Shown one piece after another: positions 23,435 through 25,837 of a stretch of 25,837 nucleotides of DNA. How positions within the stretch are numbered: the first letter of the stretch is position 1; every line of letters starts with the position of its first letter. The translations under genes and the position numbers were made by a program. The DNA comes from Pirellulales bacterium (GTDB lineage: Bacteria > Planctomycetota > Planctomycetia > Pirellulales > JAICIG01): positions 1-25,837 of the forward strand of contig JAICIG010000044.1 in NCBI GenBank assembly GCA_025924495.1, written 5' to 3'. The notes beneath the pieces are model-generated. The model was not told where the DNA came from. It ran no database searches and saw only the letters and a program-made list of their open reading frames with translations.

Positions 23435-24361
23435 TCAAATCACTAATCCCTTCGTGACCAACATGAACACGTCTTCGAGCGATGGATCCTTTTCGGCGAA
23501 AGAGTGCATCCGCACGCCCGAAGCGATCATCTGTTCCAAGAGCGCGGCGATCTGTTGATCGCCGGCGGCCAACTCCGCAGTGACCTTGTGGTTTTCGATC
23601 TGCACGTCAAGCGTCTCAGGCAGGCTGCGAATGATCGATAATCCGGCGTCCATGTTTTCGAGGAACCGGATTTCGAGAATTCTGTTGCGCTTGATGCGGC
23701 GATAAACCTCTTCCATCGGACCGTGCATCAGCAACTGGCCTCGCTCGATGATGCCAATTGACGTGCAGCAGTCGGCCAGCTCCGTGAGAATGTGGCTGGA
23801 AATCAGGATCGTCTTGCCCATCCGCCGCAGCTCTTTCAGCAGCGCTTTGACTTCCAACCGGGCTCGAGGATCGAGGCCGCTGGACGGTTCGTCGAGAATC
23901 AGCACGGGCGGGTCGTGCACCAACGTTTTCGCCAGGCATAGACGCTGCTTCATTCCGCGCGAGAGGCCGTTCACAAAATCATCGCGCTTGTGAGTCAGAT
24001 CGAGCAGCTCGAGCACGTCGCCGATCACCTGTTTCCGCCTGCTGCGGGGAATCTGGTAAGCCACCGCGAAAAAATCCAGGAACTCCCAGACCTTCATGCC
24101 GTCGTAAACGCCGAAGTTGTCGGGCATATAGCCCACGCTGCGGCGGACGTCGAGCGGACGGCGCGTCACGCTGTGGCCATTCACGATTCCTTCGCCGTGG
24201 CTAGCCTTCAGCAAGGTGGCCAAAAAACGAATGGTCGTGCTCTTGCCGGCGCCGTTGGGTCCGATAAACCCGAACATTTCCCCCGCTTCGATCTTCAGAT
24301 TCAGTCGCTCGACGGCGGTGAAGTCGCCATACTTTTTGCCGAAGTCGATCAGTTCGATCAT
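23435..24361 (-). CDS. ABC transporter ATP-binding protein of the ABC-2 exporter
   Basis: This is a 308-residue cytoplasmic ATPase. Walker A is GPNGAGKS (34-41). The ABC signature is LSRGM (133-137), a variant of LSGGQ seen in drug/bacitracin-type exporters. Walker B is VLILDEPSSGLD (153-164), and the H-loop is SSHIL with H190. The D-loop (SGLD) is intact. A C-terminal extension (about 225-308) is typical of the NatA/CcmA/GldA-like branch. The ATG at 24361 (MIELIDFGKKYGDF) is supported by a weak AGG and fits the family; the frame extends to 24430 without support. It pairs with the double permease downstream and follows a membrane protein gene, forming a transport cluster. Confidence 0.95.
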   Translation of the reverse strand: MIELIDFGKKYGDFTAVERLNLKIEAGEMFGFIGPNGAGKSTTIRFLATLLKASHGEGIVNGHSVTRRPLDVRRSVGYMPDNFGVYDGMKVWEFLDFFAVAYQIPRSRRKQVIGDVLELLDLTHKRDDFVNGLSRGMKQRLCLAKTLVHDPPVLILDEPSSGLDPRARLEVKALLKELRRMGKTILISSHILTELADCCTSIGIIERGQLLMHGPMEEVYRRIKRNRILEIRFLENMDAGLSIIRSLPETLDVQIENHKVTAELAAGDQQIAALLEQMIASGVRMHSFAEKDPSLEDVFMLVTKGLVI

Positions 24362-24562
24362 GAAACCTGCGAATCTACCGGCTAACCGCCGGGGCTGCTT
24401 GGCAATGGGTCGAAAGCGCAGACGGCCCAACGAGCGTGAATGTCTTAGTCATGCGAACTCGGCGGACTGCTGCGCATCCAGCCGACGAGTTCCCCCCTCT
24501 TCTCTATGGAATTGCCCGAACGCCGCCGTCCGCGGCCGCGATGTCCAACGAATGTTTGCTGT

Positions 24563-25837
24563 TTAGGAGGATGGAACGGCGCCTTTGTCCTGAATCTTTT
24601 CGTCAGGTTCGTCTTCAACGGGCTGTGCATCATCGCGCATGCCGTCGTCCTCGGATTCTTCGTCGTCCATTTTCCCTTCCCAGTACGACTTGTTTGCGGC
24701 CTTCAGCGCAAGCCTGTGCGATGAGACGTCGGGTTTCGGCAACGGCGGGTCGAAATACTTCAAATGGGCGACGACCATCGCCAACTGGCGGCCTTGCGAC
24801 GCGGCCGGCAATACGCTCAGGCCCTTCAACTCTTCATCGGTCCAAGCGATCAAGCGAAGATCGTTCTGCGCCAATTCCTTTTCTGCCAGCATCAGCAATT
24901 TGCGCAGATGCATTCCTTCGGCCGGCGCGCGTTCGGCAGTCACGGGCGACTCTTGCCGCTGTTTGGCCCATAATTGCCCCTGGTCGGCGCTCCAGGAATC
25001 GAGTTTGACGGTTTCAGAGGCGCCCGGGGCGAACGTACCGATCCAGGCCGCGCCGTTGCTGTGGACGACTCCCGCGCCTTTGAACTCCAGCCCGGTGTTA
25101 TTAGTGATCTTGTAGCGATCGCCAGCGAGCTTTTCGCACTCAATGCCGCCATCCAATTGCAGCATCTCTTCGCTGTGCACCATGCCAGTCGTGTTTGATG
25201 AGATCTCGAGCCCCTCCAGGCTGACCATGCTGATGTCCGTATCATCCTGCTCGCTGGCGGCCTTGCGAGCGCGGCGGAAATCGACGGTGGTTCGCCCTTG
25301 CCCGATGAGCATCTTTTGGCCGCTGGCGAAGGGCAAAGCCACGGCGGTTGGGTCATCGAACCGCAGGTCGTAGCTGGTGCCGAGCGAGCTGTACAAAGCC
25401 AGGTAACGAGTCAAATGCGCGCGGTCGTAATTGCCTTGCAATTCCAACACCGCCAGTTCGGTTTTCGAGCGGGCGAAGCCGATATCGAGCTGCGCCATAT
25501 ACACGACGAAGATCGCGCTGCCCACGGCAATGAACGGCGCGGCGGCCCACGCCAGCTCCACGCGGCCCAAGAGCCGGAAGACAAGCCAGTTCAGCGGTAC
25601 GAGCAAGACGATGTAGCCGGCGAGCATTTTGACCACAAAGCTCGCGTCCGGTACGACGATGCCGGCCGCTTCTCGTAGAGCATTGAATGCCAGATTCGAA
25701 GCGGCGCTAAAGTCGCTCCAGCTCGCGATCCCGGGACCTTCCGGCGCTTCTTCCAATGCCGGCATTTGCTGCGCGTAGCCCACATAGCGGTTCGTCTGCA
25801 CGACATCAGGCGACTCGACGACAGGCGTCGGGGCAAC
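24563..25837 (-). CDS. membrane protein with soluble C-terminal part, 5' end outside the window
   Basis: About 424 codons are visible and the frame is open to the right edge, so the start lies outside the window; the GTG at 25801 is not a likely start. Two helices (about VVKMLAGYIVLLVPLNWLVF and WAAAPFIAVGSAIFVVYM) flank a short basic loop. The pattern Y-x-LL-x-PLNW-LV-x-R followed by R-x-E-x-AW resembles the membrane part of large VWA/glutamine-amidotransferase-like proteins found near ABC-2 clusters. A periplasmic-type beta-rich region (ELAVLELQGNYDRAHLTRYL, ALPFASGQKMLIGQG, HSNGAAWIGTFAPGAS) follows, then a low-complexity acidic tail (MDDEESEDDGMRDDAQPVED). The precise function is unknown. 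It precedes the ATPase gene by 201 bases on the same strand, so it may be an accessory subunit of the transporter. Confidence 0.75.
   Translation of the reverse strand, partial: VAPTPVVESPDVVQTNRYVGYAQQMPALEEAPEGPGIASWSDFSAASNLAFNALREAAGIVVPDASFVVKMLAGYIVLLVPLNWLVFRLLGRVELAWAAAPFIAVGSAIFVVYMAQLDIGFARSKTELAVLELQGNYDRAHLTRYLALYSSLGTSYDLRFDDPTAVALPFASGQKMLIGQGRTTVDFRRARKAASEQDDTDISMVSLEGLEISSNTTGMVHSEEMLQLDGGIECEKLAGDRYKITNNTGLEFKGAGVVHSNGAAWIGTFAPGASETVKLDSWSADQGQLWAKQRQESPVTAERAPAEGMHLRKLLMLAEKELAQNDLRLIAWTDEELKGLSVLPAASQGRQLAMVVAHLKYFDPPLPKPDVSSHRLALKAANKSYWEGKMDDEESEDDGMRDDAQPVEDEPDEKIQDKGAVPSS

Overview
The window looks like GC-rich chromosomal DNA from a planctomycete (Planctomycetota, most likely Pirellulales-like). 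The main evidence is a DUF1559 pseudopilin with its H-X9-DG tail motif, a small lipoprotein with a carboxypeptidase-regulatory-like fold, several multihaem cytochromes, many short intergenic dyads, and a respiratory operon of unusual make-up. The taxonomic call is inference; no rRNA or marker set is present.

Region 1 (1-11889, minus strand) is one long respiratory gene cluster, read from 11889 down to 1. Its order is a Rieske iron-sulfur protein with a 200-residue cytosolic extension, a b6-type cytochrome b, an enlarged subunit-IV-like cytochrome b C-terminal half, a 1524-residue membrane-anchored octahaem cytochrome c with coiled-coil and PDZ-like regions, two paralogous cupredoxin proteins (one secreted, one lipoprotein), a dihaem cytochrome c, and the start of cytochrome c oxidase subunit II (cut by the window edge). 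The order suggests a complete path from quinol through a bc-type complex, a large multihaem hub, copper/haem carriers and a terminal oxidase. A sigma70-like promoter and a CRP/FNR-type dyad sit upstream of the Rieske gene.

Region 2 (12443-17088, plus strand) carries a stand-alone DUF4392 (D-glutamate cyclase C-terminal domain) protein, a heptahaem cytochrome c with a TPR-like tail, a gap with an inverted-repeat-bounded segment, and purD (purine biosynthesis) with its own promoter and leader hairpin.

Region 3 (17134-21573) has a minus-strand NYN/YacP-type nuclease-fold protein convergent with purD, and a minus-strand DUF1559 pseudopilin with a strong intrinsic terminator. A 630-base divergent spacer rich in dyads follows, then a plus-strand lipoprotein, a D-2-hydroxyacid dehydrogenase and a single-domain rhodanese.

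Region 4 (21677-25837, minus strand) is an ABC-2-type export-like cluster. It contains a membrane protein cut by the right edge, an ABC ATPase, and a permease that looks like two fused permease units.

The best candidate for something little described is the region 1 complex: a b6f-like haem-ci-type cytochrome b coupled to a giant octahaem/PDZ cytochrome and a Rieske protein with three copies of a DILAAAR-like motif in its cytosolic tail. No CRISPR array, tRNA, rRNA or intact transposase was seen.
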